From positions 81,340 to 145,339 of the forward strand of contig NZ_JBNVZV010000010.1 in assembly GCF_050496545.1 (NCBI RefSeq): a stretch of DNA of 64,000 nucleotides. The letters are read 5' to 3'. Under the pieces are notes generated by a model. The model did no database searches. It saw only the letters and a program-made list of their open reading frames with translations, and was not told where the DNA came from. Both the position numbers and the translations under genes were made by a program. The DNA comes from Phycicoccus avicenniae_A. GTDB taxonomy: Bacteria > Actinomycetota > Actinomycetes > Actinomycetales > Dermatophilaceae. This document shows, in pieces, positions 51,727 to 60,058 of the stretch; the first letter of the stretch is position 1, and each line of letters begins with the position of its first letter.

Positions 51727-53342
51727 GTCGCGCGCTTCCGGCCGCCGGCCCGGCGCTGGCTCGGCCGGACGACCTGCTCGCCGGCCTCGGTGGCGTCGAG
51801 CGCGAGCGAGCGGCCGTGGTCGGCGAGCGCGTCGACGAGGGCCTCGGCGCTCGGCTCCGGCGCGAGGACGTCGACCCGCAGGCCGTGCTCCTCGGCCGTC
51901 TTCGCGGTGGCCGGGCCGATGCACGCGATGACGGTGCTCGGGTGCGGCTTGCCCGCGATGCCGACGAGGTTGCGCACCGTCGAGGACGACGTGAACAGCA
52001 CGGCGTCGAAGGCGCCGGACTTGATCGCGTCGCGCACCGGCGCCGGCGGCGGCGCGGCCCGGACGGTGCGGTACGCGGTGACGTCGTCGACCTCCCAGCC
52101 GGTCTCCTGGAGACCGGCGACGAGGGTGTCGGTGGCGATGTCGGCGCGCGGGAGGAAGACCCGGTTGATGGGGTCCAGGTCGGGGTCGAAGGGCGGCCAC
52201 GCCTCGAGCAGACCCTTGGCGGACTGCTCGTCGGTGGGCACGAGGTCGGGGTTGATGCCCCACTCGCGCAACGCCTCTGCGGTGACGCCCCCGACGGCGG
52301 CGACCTTGAGCCCGGCGAACGAGCGGGCGTCGAGCCCGAACTCGTCGAACTTCTCGCGGATGGCCCGCACGGCGTTGACCGAGGTGAAGCCGACCCACTC
52401 GTAGCGGCCGGTGACCATGCCCTTGACCGCGCGCTCGAGCTGCTGCGGGGTGCGCGGCGGCTCGACCGAGATGGTCGGGACGACCTCGGCGTGCGCGCCG
52501 TGGTGCTCGAGCCGGCCGATCGTCGAGCCGGACTGCTCCTTGGTGCGCGGCACGAGGACCGACCAGCCGTAGAGCGGCTTGGTCTCGAACCAGGACAGCG
52601 CGTCGCGCATCGGCACAGTGTCGCCGACGACGGCGAGCACGGGGAACTCCCCGGCCGCCATCGCCTCGGGGGCGGCCCCGAGCGTGGTGACGACCGTGCG
52701 CTGCTCGGTGGTGGTGCCGCGCTCGGTGACGGCGACCGGGGTGGCGGCGTCGCGGCCCGCGGCGAGCAGGGCACGCAGGGCGTCGGCGGCCTTGTCCGGC
52801 GTGCCGAGGACGACGACCGTGACGGCCGGGTCGACCCCGCCGGAGACGTCGGGCGTGCCCGGTCCGGCGACGACGACGTGCACCGCCGTGGAGGACTTGG
52901 AGGTGAGCGGCACCCCGGCGTAGGCGGGGACGGCGGTCAGGCTGCTGACGCCCGGGACGACCTCGAAGGAGATGCCGGCCTTGACGAGCGCCTGCGCCTC
53001 CTCGGCGAGGCCGTTGAAGATCGCCGGGTCGCCGTCCATGAGCCGCACGACGAGCCCACCGGGGTGGGCCTTGGCGGCGCGGACGACGAGCTTGGCGCGG
53101 GAGGCCTGGGTCAGCCGCTCGCCCTGGTCGCCGTGGCCGGCGTCGACGACCTCGACGTCGGCGCGGGCGTGGCGCAGGGCGATCTCCTCGCGGGCCACCT
53201 GGTCGATGACGACGGCATCGGCGCCGGCGAGCAGCTCGACCGCGCGGACGGTCAGCAGGCCGGGGTCGCCGGGGCCGCCGCCGACGAAGGCGACGCGCGC
53301 GGGGACGCGGGAGGGGCGGGTGGTCGAGCGCGTGGGGCTCAC
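51723..53342 (-). CDS. hemD: Fused uroporphyrinogen-III C-methyltransferase / uroporphyrinogen-III synthase
   Basis: 539 residues, two enzymes in one chain. The N-terminal half (about 15-255) is a SUMT/CobA-type methyltransferase: VAFVGGGPGDPGLLTVRA, RLMDGDPAIFNG, VVPGVSSLTAVPAYAGVPLT. The C-terminal half (about 265-520) is uroporphyrinogen-III synthase (HemD): VLVPRTKEQSG, WVGFTSVNAVRA, VLFTSSSTVRNL, IGPATAKTAEEHG. The fusion makes the macrocycle and diverts part to sirohaem or cobalamin. A basic tail ends it. GTG 53342 overlaps the hemC stop. Confidence 0.93.
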   Translation of the reverse strand: MSPTRSTTRPSRVPARVAFVGGGPGDPGLLTVRAVELLAGADAVVIDQVAREEIALRHARADVEVVDAGHGDQGERLTQASRAKLVVRAAKAHPGGLVVRLMDGDPAIFNGLAEEAQALVKAGISFEVVPGVSSLTAVPAYAGVPLTSKSSTAVHVVVAGPGTPDVSGGVDPAVTVVVLGTPDKAADALRALLAAGRDAATPVAVTERGTTTEQRTVVTTLGAAPEAMAAGEFPVLAVVGDTVPMRDALSWFETKPLYGWSVLVPRTKEQSGSTIGRLEHHGAHAEVVPTISVEPPRTPQQLERAVKGMVTGRYEWVGFTSVNAVRAIREKFDEFGLDARSFAGLKVAAVGGVTAEALREWGINPDLVPTDEQSAKGLLEAWPPFDPDLDPINRVFLPRADIATDTLVAGLQETGWEVDDVTAYRTVRAAPPPAPVRDAIKSGAFDAVLFTSSSTVRNLVGIAGKPHPSTVIACIGPATAKTAEEHGLRVDVLAPEPSAEALVDALADHGRSLALDATEAGEQVVRPSQRRAGGRKRAT

Positions 53343-54289
53343 TGGGCACGCTCCGTGACGGATCGGTCGGTGGACGTGGGCATGAGGTCGGCGGCGCCGT
53401 CCTCGAGGAGGAGGCGGGCGAGCCTCCGGCCGAGGTCTGCGGCCTCGGCGGGGTCACCGGTCAGGGACCGGCGCAGGTCGTGGGAGCCGTCGGGGGCCGC
53501 GACGACGGCCCGCAGCGACAGCTCGGTGGAGTCGACGCCCTCGACGACCTCGGCGAGCGCGCCGACCGGGGCCGAGCACCCCGCCTCGAGCTCGGCGAGC
53601 AGGGCGCGCTCGGCGGTGACGCAGGCGCGGGCGTCGGGGTCCTCGAGCGGCGCGACGGCCGCGCGGACGGCCTCGTCGTCGGCGCGGACCTCGACGGCCA
53701 GCGCGCCCTGCCCGGGGGCGGGGAGCACCTGGAGGGGGTCGAGGAACTCGGTGACCTCGTCGGCCCGCCCGAGCCGGCGCAGGCCGGCGGCGGCGAGGAC
53801 GACGGCGTCGAGGCGGCCGTCGTGGACGTGGCCGAGCCGGGTGTCGACGTTGCCCCGCAGGTCGGTGACCTCGAGGCCGAGGTCGAGCGCGGCGAGCTGG
53901 GCGCGGCGGCGCGGCGACCCGGTGCCGACGGTGGCGCCGGCGGGCAGCTCGCCGAGGGTCAGGCCGTCGCGGGCGACGAGGGCGTCGCGGACGTCCTCAC
54001 GGACGGGGACGGCGGCCACGACCACCCGGGCGTCCGGCGCGGTCGGGAGGTCCTTGAGCGAGTGCACCGCGAGGTCGACGCGGCCGTCGGCGAGGGCCTC
54101 GCGGAGCGCCGAGACGAACACGCCGGTGCCGCCGAGCTGGGCGAGCGGCGTGGTGCGGTCGCGGTCGCCCTCGGTGCTGACCTCGACGAGCTCGACGTCG
54201 TGCCCGAGCGCGCGCAGCCGGTCGGCGACCCAAGTGGACTGGGTCGTCGCGAGGGCCGAGCGGCGGGTGCCGAGGCGCAGGGTGCTCAT
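53339..54289 (-). CDS. hemC: Porphobilinogen deaminase (hydroxymethylbilane synthase)
   Basis: 316-residue enzyme that polymerises four porphobilinogens. It starts MSTLRLGTRRSALATTQS, has AVHSLKDLPT, GTGSPRRRAQL and ELEAGCSAPVGAL, whose Cys carries the dipyrromethane cofactor. ATG 54289 overlaps the hemA stop (ATGA). Confidence 0.95.
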   Translation of the reverse strand: MSTLRLGTRRSALATTQSTWVADRLRALGHDVELVEVSTEGDRDRTTPLAQLGGTGVFVSALREALADGRVDLAVHSLKDLPTAPDARVVVAAVPVREDVRDALVARDGLTLGELPAGATVGTGSPRRRAQLAALDLGLEVTDLRGNVDTRLGHVHDGRLDAVVLAAAGLRRLGRADEVTEFLDPLQVLPAPGQGALAVEVRADDEAVRAAVAPLEDPDARACVTAERALLAELEAGCSAPVGALAEVVEGVDSTELSLRAVVAAPDGSHDLRRSLTGDPAEAADLGRRLARLLLEDGAADLMPTSTDRSVTERAQ

Positions 54290-55596
54290 GCCTCCTCCCC
54301 CGGCAGGGACGGCGGCGCCGAGACGAGCGAGACGTCGCGGGGGTCGAGGTCGAAGAGCTCGGAGAGGGCGCGGGCGTAGCTGCCGCCCTGGCCGTCGCGG
54401 GCCAGCTCCTTGACCCGGACGGTCGGGGTGTGGAGCAGCTTGTCGACGACGCGCTCGACGGCGCGGCGCACCTCGGCGCGCTGGGCGTCGTCCATCCCGG
54501 GCGTGCGGCGCTCGAGGCGGGCCAGCTCGGCATCGACGAGCTCGCCGGCGCGGGCGCGCAGCGCGGTCACGGTGGGGGCGACGGCCTGGGCCGAGCGCTG
54601 GACGAGGTAGGCCGCGACCTCGGCGGTGACGAGCTCGTTCGCCACGGCGACCTGCGGTGCGGACCCGGCCTCGGCGAGGTCCTCGCCGAGCTCGGCGAGC
54701 CCGACCCGGGTCGCCCCGGAGAGGTCGGCGACGGCGAGGTCGACGTCGTGGGGCAGCGCGAGGTCGACGTAGACCTGCGGGCGTCCGCCGCGGGCGGCGA
54801 GCGCGGCCGCGACGTGGTCGGCGGTGACGACCTGGCCGCGCGCGCCGGTGGAGGAGATGACGAGGTCGGCCGCGACGAGGGCGTCGGCGAGCCCGGTGAG
54901 CGGGACGGCGGAGCCCTCGACGCGCTCGGCGACGGAGCGGGCGCGGTCGGGGTCGCGGTTGGCGACGACCACCGCGCCGGCGCCCTGGCGGGCCACCGTG
55001 GCGGCGGCGAGCGCGCCCATCCCCCCGGCCCCGACGACCAGGACCGAGAGGTCGCCGATGCCGCCGAGCACGGCCTCGGCGCGGGTCAGGCCGGCCTGCA
55101 CGAGCGACCCGCTGACGAGGTCGATCTGGGTCTCGGCGTGGACCCGCTTGGCGACCCGGAGTGCCTGCTGGAGAAGGCCGTTCAACGCGGGGCCGACGTG
55201 GCCGTGGCGCTGCGCGCGGGAGAGCGAACGGCGCACCTGGCCGAGGATCTGCGCCTCGCCGACGGCCATCGAGTCCAGGCCCGCGGCGACGGTGAACGCG
55301 TGGCAGATGCCGCGGTCCTCGTAGTGGACGTACAGGTGCGGCTGGAGCTCGGAGCGGTCCACGCCGCACACCGAGGCGAGGGCGTTCGTGACGTCGACGA
55401 GCGCACCGTGGAAGGTCAGCGCCTCCGCGTAGACCTCGGTGCGGTTGCACGTGGAGAGGACGACGGCCTCGGTGACGTGCTCGGAGGCGAGGACGGCCTC
55501 CTCGAGCGCGGTGGCCGAGGCGCCGTCGAGGGCGACCGACTCGAGCAGCGCGAGCGGTGCCCCGTGGTGCGAGAGGCCGAGGACGACGAGGCTCAC
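54286..55596 (-). CDS. hemA: Glutamyl-tRNA reductase
   Basis: 436 residues; reduces glutamyl-tRNA to glutamate-1-semialdehyde, the first step of C5 haem synthesis. The catalytic Cys is in VVLSTCNRTEVYAEA; GLDSMAVGEAQILGQVR is a hallmark, and the NADPH-binding domain has VLVVGAGGMGALAA. The C-terminal dimerisation helices follow. GTG 55596 overlaps the rex stop (GTGA), so rex and hemA are translationally coupled. Confidence 0.95.
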   Translation of the reverse strand: MSLVVLGLSHHGAPLALLESVALDGASATALEEAVLASEHVTEAVVLSTCNRTEVYAEALTFHGALVDVTNALASVCGVDRSELQPHLYVHYEDRGICHAFTVAAGLDSMAVGEAQILGQVRRSLSRAQRHGHVGPALNGLLQQALRVAKRVHAETQIDLVSGSLVQAGLTRAEAVLGGIGDLSVLVVGAGGMGALAAATVARQGAGAVVVANRDPDRARSVAERVEGSAVPLTGLADALVAADLVISSTGARGQVVTADHVAAALAARGGRPQVYVDLALPHDVDLAVADLSGATRVGLAELGEDLAEAGSAPQVAVANELVTAEVAAYLVQRSAQAVAPTVTALRARAGELVDAELARLERRTPGMDDAQRAEVRRAVERVVDKLLHTPTVRVKELARDGQGGSYARALSELFDLDPRDVSLVSAPPSLPGEEA

Positions 55597-56258
55597 GGTG
55601 CCACCGCCTCGGCGACGGCGAGCCGCTGGCCGTGGAAGGCCAGGATTTGGAGCTCGGTGGAGAGGTCGACCTTGCGGACGACGACGTCCTCTGGCACCGA
55701 CAGCACGACCGGCGCGAAGTTCAGGACCGAGCGAACACCCGCGGCCACGAGCACGTCGGCGGCCTCCTGGGCGCCCTCGGGCGGGGTGGCGATGACCCCG
55801 ATGGCCAGGCCGTCGCGCTCGACGAGGTCGGGGAGGTCGTCGGTGGAGCGGACCCGCGTGCCGGCGACGACCTCGCCGACGACGCGCGCGTCGCGGTCGA
55901 GGAGGGCGATGACGCGGAACCCGCGCTCGGCGAAGCCGCGGTAGGCCGCGAGGGCCCGGCCGAGGTTGCCCATCCCGACGATGGCCACCGGCCAGTCCTG
56001 GGTGAGGCCGAGGGCCGCGGCGATCTCGGAGGCGAGCCGGTCGACGTCGTACCCGACCCCACGCACCCCGTAGCTCCCGAGGTGCGAGAGGTCCTTGCGC
56101 AGCATCGCGGAGCTGACGCCCGCGGCGGCCGCGAGCTCCTCGGAGCTGACCGATGCGGTGCCGTCGGCGGCAAGCGCGGTGAGGGCCCTCAGGTACCCCG
56201 GCAGACGGGCCACCGACGCGTCGGGGACTCCCCGGCGGGCGGCTGCTGCGGCGGACAC
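55593..56258 (-). CDS. rex: Redox-sensing transcriptional repressor Rex
   Basis: 221-residue NADH/NAD+ sensor. The N-terminal winged helix contains SSEELAAAAGVSSAMLRKDLSHLGSYGVRGVGYDV (about residues 42-76), the Rex DNA-binding region. The Rossmann domain has VAIVGMGNLGRALAAYRGF, the dinucleotide loop, and a C-terminal domain-swapped helix. A Rex-type operator sits upstream (56355-56378) and another before nuoA (20942-20960), so autoregulation and control of nuo are likely. The GTG start at 56258 has only a distant GGAG. Confidence 0.94.
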   Translation of the reverse strand: MSAAAAARRGVPDASVARLPGYLRALTALAADGTASVSSEELAAAAGVSSAMLRKDLSHLGSYGVRGVGYDVDRLASEIAAALGLTQDWPVAIVGMGNLGRALAAYRGFAERGFRVIALLDRDARVVGEVVAGTRVRSTDDLPDLVERDGLAIGVIATPPEGAQEAADVLVAAGVRSVLNFAPVVLSVPEDVVVRKVDLSTELQILAFHGQRLAVAEAVAP

Positions 56259-56354
56259 GAGCGGTCACCGACTCCTTTCGCGGGCCGCGGGCCCGGGACG
56301 AGGGAGGGGCCGGGACGGCCCCCGGGAACCCGCGGGAAACCACGTCAGCCTACG

Positions 56355-56378
56355 ACTTTGTGAACACGGGCACAAAGT
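56355..56378. promoter_or_regulatory. Rex-type operator upstream of rex-hem operon
   Basis: ACTTTGTG and CACAAAGT (8-bp perfect arms) flank 8 bases; the inner TGTGAACACGGGCACA matches TGTGAACnnnTTCACA at 11 of 13 fixed positions. It is about 100 bp upstream of the rex start. Rex autoregulation with a hem operon downstream is known in Streptomyces. Confidence 0.8.
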
Positions 56379-56446
56379 GACGCCGGACCCGGTGAGATGC
56401 CTCACGACGGCGATGTGCTAGAAGCCGCTGCGGCGCACCCGAGTCC

Positions 56447-56740
56447 TCACGGACGGGTCGGTGGAAGGTTCGACGGCGGCTGCGCCAGGGCCGCGCGCAG
56501 GCGGGTCTCGTCGACCCGCCAGAAGTCGTGCTGCCGCCCGTCGACGAGGGTGACCGGCACCTCCTCGGACCACCGCTCGAGGAGCGCGGGGTCGGTGTCG
56601 ACGTCGACCTCCTGCCACCCGACGCCGAGGTCGGCGCACACGCGCTCGACGACCTCGCGGGCGGTGTCGCACAGGTGGCAGCCCGCGCGCCCGACGAGGG
56701 TGACGCGGGTGACGCGGGCGTGGCCGGCGGCGGAGGACAT
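56447..56740 (-). CDS. Glutaredoxin-like (DUF836) thiol protein
   Basis: 97 residues with a thioredoxin-type fold. The redox pair is in VGRAGCHLCDTAREVVE; VPVTLVDGRQHDFWRVDE is the cis-Pro region. It may be a mycothiol-linked or general thiol reductase. The ATG at 56740 lies just after the stop of the acyltransferase gene (56743), with no clear Shine-Dalgarno, which suggests reinitiation. A homologue (Rv0508) sits beside hemA in M. tuberculosis as I recall. Confidence 0.78.
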   Translation of the reverse strand: MSSAAGHARVTRVTLVGRAGCHLCDTAREVVERVCADLGVGWQEVDVDTDPALLERWSEEVPVTLVDGRQHDFWRVDETRLRAALAQPPSNLPPTRP

Positions 56741-56742
56741 CG

Positions 56743-58221
56743 TCAGAAGAACACCGAGCGGCGCTGCATCAGCAGGGTGTACAGGGTCTGCTGGATGGTC
56801 TCGCGCACCTGGTCGGTGAGGTCGAAGACGAGCATCGGGTCGTCGGCGGCGCCGGCGTCGTGGCCGTCGGTCTCGATGGGGGTGCCGAACTCGATGATCC
56901 ACTTGCTCGGCAGGGGGATCATCCCGAGCGGCCCGAGCAGCGGCCAGGTGGGCGTGACCGGCGCGTACGGGAGGCCGAGCAGGCGGGCGAGCGTGCCCAT
57001 GTTGCCGAGGATCGGGTAGATCTCCTCGGCGCCGACGACCGAGCAGGGGACGATGGGGACGCCCGCGGCCAGCGCCGCCGAGACGAACCCGCCGCGGCCG
57101 AAGCGCTGGAGCTTGTAGCGCTCGCTGAACGGCTTGCCGGTGCCCTTGAACCCCTCGGGGAAGACGCCGACGAGCTCGCCGCGCGCGAAGAGCCGCTCGG
57201 CGTCCTCGCTCGTGGCCAGGGTCGAGCCGGAGCGCCGGGCGGTCGTGCCGACGAACGGGGTCTGGAAGACGAGGTCGGCGCCGAGCGCGCGCATCGTGCG
57301 CCGCGCCGGGTGCTCGTCGTGGATGGCGAGCTGGACCATCAGCGAGTCCAGCGCCACCGTGCCGGAGTGGTTGGCCACGACGAGCGCGCCACCCTCCGCG
57401 GGGATGTTCTCGATGCCGCGCACCTCGACCCGGAACCAGTGCCGGTACAGCGGGCGGAGCATCGGGTAGAAGACGTTCTCGGTGAAGTGCTCGTCGTAGC
57501 CGAAGTCGTCGACCTCGTAGTCACCGTCGAACCGGCGGCGCAGGTACGCGAGGACCTGGGCGACGCGGCGCTCGACGTCCTCGGGCGCCACGCCAGCCGC
57601 CTCGGCCGCGACCCGCAGCGCGACGACGAGCGCCTCGACGAGGTCGGTGAGGTCGGGGACGGGGAGGCCGCTGCGCGCCGGGGCGTCGGCGATGGTGGGG
57701 TCGAGGGGCGGGACGACCGGCGCGGGCTCGGGGACCGGCGGGGCCGGCGGTGGCTCGGCCAGGCGCAGGTGCGGGCGGCGGAGGGCCTCGTCGCGGCGGG
57801 CCTTCTCGCGCGGGGAGAGCTTCGGACGACCGGTGCGCTCGCCGGCCTGGGTGGTGGCCCGGGCCGAGGGGGCGGAGGTGATGCGCGGCGCCGGGCGGTG
57901 CTTGCGCGGCGCGGGGGTGGCGGGTGCCGGCGTCGAGGCGGCGGGCGGCGTGGCCGCCTTCTTCACGGATGCGGCCTTCTTCGCGGGCGGCGCCGCCTTC
58001 TTCGCCGGGCCCTTCGCGGGCGGCGTCGCCTTCTTCGCCGGCGTCGCCTTCTTCACGGACGCAGCCTTCTTCGCCGGCGCCGCCTTCTTCGCCGGCGCCG
58101 TCGCCGGGGCCGCCGGCGTCCCGACCACCGGGTCGGCGCCGATGAGCGGCGTGGCCCGGCGCCGTGCCCGCTCGCCGCCGGCTCGCGCGGCGCCCGCGGC
58201 GAGGGTCCCCCGGCCCGCCAT
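56743..58221 (-). CDS. PlsC-like acyltransferase with long histone-H1-like Lys/Ala/Pro N-terminus
   Basis: 492 residues. The C-terminal half is a lysophospholipid-acyltransferase domain: VVANHSGTVALDS (His285, Asp292) and VFPEGFKGTGKPFSERY (about 353-369), a subtype close to M. tuberculosis Rv0502. The first 160 residues are low-complexity; residues 43-92 repeat (A/P)AKKA, (A/S)VKKA and similar, like a histone-H1 tail. The spacing NH-x6-D departs from the usual H-x4-D of PlsC. ATG 58221 overlaps the epimerase stop (TGATG). The acyl acceptor is unknown. Confidence 0.82.
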   Translation of the reverse strand: MAGRGTLAAGAARAGGERARRRATPLIGADPVVGTPAAPATAPAKKAAPAKKAASVKKATPAKKATPPAKGPAKKAAPPAKKAASVKKAATPPAASTPAPATPAPRKHRPAPRITSAPSARATTQAGERTGRPKLSPREKARRDEALRRPHLRLAEPPPAPPVPEPAPVVPPLDPTIADAPARSGLPVPDLTDLVEALVVALRVAAEAAGVAPEDVERRVAQVLAYLRRRFDGDYEVDDFGYDEHFTENVFYPMLRPLYRHWFRVEVRGIENIPAEGGALVVANHSGTVALDSLMVQLAIHDEHPARRTMRALGADLVFQTPFVGTTARRSGSTLATSEDAERLFARGELVGVFPEGFKGTGKPFSERYKLQRFGRGGFVSAALAAGVPIVPCSVVGAEEIYPILGNMGTLARLLGLPYAPVTPTWPLLGPLGMIPLPSKWIIEFGTPIETDGHDAGAADDPMLVFDLTDQVRETIQQTLYTLLMQRRSVFF

Positions 58222-59279
58222 CAGCGACCCACCCCCGCGCCGAGCGCACGCAGGACGGACTGGCTCGCCCCACCGGCGAGCCCGGTCACGGCGTCGACGA
58301 GCATCGAGCCCCCGCCGGTGCCGAGCGTGGCGGCGAAGGACTCGAAGGCCTGCCGGGTCGTGTAGCGCGGCTCGAAGCCCAGCCCGCTCCGCATCCGGGT
58401 CGTGTCCAGGCCCCGGCCGAAGGCGAGGAAGGACATCTGGTCCGGGGAGAAGTCGGCGAGCCCGAGCCGCTTGGCCACCCCGCCGACGAACCCGGCGCTG
58501 CCGAGCGGCACGGGGACGACGGGGCGGCGCGCGAGCGCGGCGGCCTGGAGCACGGAGACGACGCCGTCGCCGGCGACGTTGACCACGCCGGTCGTGGAGC
58601 CGGTGCCCGCGAGGAGGAGGGCGTCGATGGCGTCGTCCTCGTGGACGAACTGGAGCCGGGCGTCGTACCCCAGCGGCACCGGCACGACGGGCATCGAGAA
58701 GTAGTCGGTGACCGAGGTGCGGATGCGCGGGCCGATGACGTTGGCGAGGCGCAGCATGAGGATCTCGGTGTCGGGGCGGCGCCGGGCGAACCCGCGCACG
58801 TACCCCTCGACCTCGATGGAGTCCTTGCCGAAGCCCCCGCTCGGGCTGCGCCGCGCCCCCATGTCCTCGGTGAAGAGGGCCGGGTCGCGCGGGGTGGAGC
58901 CGTACACCGCCGCGGAGGACTTCACGACGAGCCGCCGCACCGTGGAGGCCTTCTGGCACGCCGCGAGGAGCTGCATCGTCCCGATGACGTTGATCTCCTT
59001 CTGCGGGGTGCGGCCCCCGACGAAGGTGGGTGTGGCGATGACGTTCATGTGGACGACGGTGTCGACGCCGGCGCCCTCGATGACGCGGCCGATCATCGGG
59101 TTGCGGATGTCGGCGCGGACGAACTCGACGCCGCCGATGTCCTGGGGCGGGGGGATGACGTCGACACCGACGACGTGCTCGACCCCGGGCTCCGCGGCGA
59201 TCCGGCGCGCGAGGAGGCCGCCGAGGTACCGCGATACCCCCGTGACGAGAACCACCCGCGCCAACGCCTTCTCCTTCAC
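58221..59279 (-). CDS. NAD-dependent epimerase/dehydratase (extended SDR)
   Basis: About 352 residues. The N-terminal Rossmann motif is VVLVTGVSRYLGGLLARRIA, a variant of GxxGxxG; VVHMNVIATP and LVVKSSAAVYGSTP follow. The usual active-site YxxxK is replaced by a region reading GGFGKDSIEVE, so a classical epimerase reaction is doubtful. GTG 59279 is the longest start; a TTG at 59264 with AAGGAG six bases upstream is at least as likely. The pairing with the acyltransferase mirrors Rv0501-Rv0502. Confidence 0.78.
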   Translation of the reverse strand: MKEKALARVVLVTGVSRYLGGLLARRIAAEPGVEHVVGVDVIPPPQDIGGVEFVRADIRNPMIGRVIEGAGVDTVVHMNVIATPTFVGGRTPQKEINVIGTMQLLAACQKASTVRRLVVKSSAAVYGSTPRDPALFTEDMGARRSPSGGFGKDSIEVEGYVRGFARRRPDTEILMLRLANVIGPRIRTSVTDYFSMPVVPVPLGYDARLQFVHEDDAIDALLLAGTGSTTGVVNVAGDGVVSVLQAAALARRPVVPVPLGSAGFVGGVAKRLGLADFSPDQMSFLAFGRGLDTTRMRSGLGFEPRYTTRQAFESFAATLGTGGGSMLVDAVTGLAGGASQSVLRALGAGVGR

Positions 59280-59348
59280 GCCGCTTCCACTGCCGACCCT
59301 ACCCAGTGCCGCGCCGTCGGCGTCACCCCGTCGAGGGTGCGGACGACA

Positions 59349-59376
59349 AAGGCCCCCGGCACGAGCCGGGGACCTT
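59349..59376. terminator. Hairpin after the bS22 gene
   Basis: AAGG-CCCCGGC stem paired with GCCGGGG-CCTT around an ACGA loop, with one bulged base on each side. It lies 25 bp after the bS22 stop and upstream of the epimerase gene, so it likely ends the short bS22 transcript. Confidence 0.75.
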
Positions 59377-59401
59377 CGGCGGTCTCAGAGGTGACGCGGG
59401 G

Positions 59402-59500
59402 TCACTTCTTGTTGCGACGCTGGTGACGCGTCTTGCGCAGCAGCTTGCGGTGCTTCTTCTTGGCCATCCGCTTGCGCCGCTTCTTGATGACAGAACCCAT
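59402..59500 (-). CDS. 30S ribosomal protein bS22 (AURKAIP1/COX24-domain), 32 residues
   Basis: A very short gene, read ATG 59500-59498 to TGA 59404-59402. The product starts MGSVIKKRRKRMAKKKHRK and ends RHQRRNKK; about 60% of residues are Lys, Arg or His. This matches the tiny actinobacterial ribosomal protein bS22 seen in mycobacterial ribosomes, encoded by Rv0500B in the same place between the HTH gene and the epimerase gene. It has its own terminator and probably its own promoter (59501-59583). Confidence 0.92.
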   Translation of the reverse strand: MGSVIKKRRKRMAKKKHRKLLRKTRHQRRNKK

Positions 59501-59583
59501 GGGTGTTCCTCACGGTGGTACGGGGGTGCGGCGGCCCACCCTACCCGCCTCCCGGTCGGCCGCCCAAACCCGCCCGGTCGACG

Positions 59584-59624
59584 GCGAAGGGGCGGCCCGC
59601 CGTGGTGGCGGGCCGCCCCTTCGC
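59584..59624. terminator. Perfect 18-bp hairpin after the HTH gene
   Basis: Arms 59584-59601 and 59607-59624 pair perfectly around a GTGGT loop; the left arm begins GCGAAGGGGCGG. It starts 20 bp after the HTH stop on the minus strand, the expected place for a terminator. Confidence 0.85.
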
Positions 59625-59644
59625 GACCGGGGGTGCTCCCGGGA

Positions 59645-59845
59645 TCAGGCGGTGTCGACGAACGAGCTGCGGAGGTAGGTGTGCACCTCGTCCTCCGGGA
59701 CGCGGAACGACCGACCGACCCGGATCGCCGGCAGCTCACCGGCGTGGACCATGCGGTAGACCGTCATCTTCGAGACGCGCATGATCGTGGCGACCTCGGC
59801 GACGGTGAGGAACCGCACCTCGCCGAGCTGACGCTCCGTGGACAT
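59645..59845 (-). CDS. Small helix-turn-helix (excisionase/MerR-type) protein
   Basis: 66 residues almost wholly made of a winged HTH: RFLTVAEVATIMRVSKMTVYRMVHAGEL, then PAIRVGRSFRVPEDEVHTYL, positions about 11-60. ATG 59845 has GAGG five bases upstream; the frame extends further but without support. It is a likely DNA-binding regulator of the family of Rv0500A, which keeps the same position next to bS22 in M. tuberculosis. Despite the 'excisionase' domain name there is no integrase nearby. Confidence 0.88.
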   Translation of the reverse strand: MSTERQLGEVRFLTVAEVATIMRVSKMTVYRMVHAGELPAIRVGRSFRVPEDEVHTYLRSSFVDTA

Positions 59846-60058
59846 CGTGACCTCGATCTTCTGCTCTTCGCAGCGCCGGACAGCGCCCCGGCTTGGCTCC
59901 CTGCGTCGTGCTGTCGCAACCATAGGGGCAGTTGTGACCACTGTGAAGGCCAATGGGTGGAAATTCCTCCGGATGTCCAGCCGACACGCCGAACGGCCGA
60001 CGACGAATCGGGCGTGTCGACGCGGATCGAGCGGGTCGCGGCCCCCGGGACGGCGCGA

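Noticed and set aside
59645..59845. Excisionase of a mobile element
   Set aside because: The HTH domain is excisionase-like, but there is no integrase, attachment site or phage gene, and the gene holds a conserved place next to bS22.
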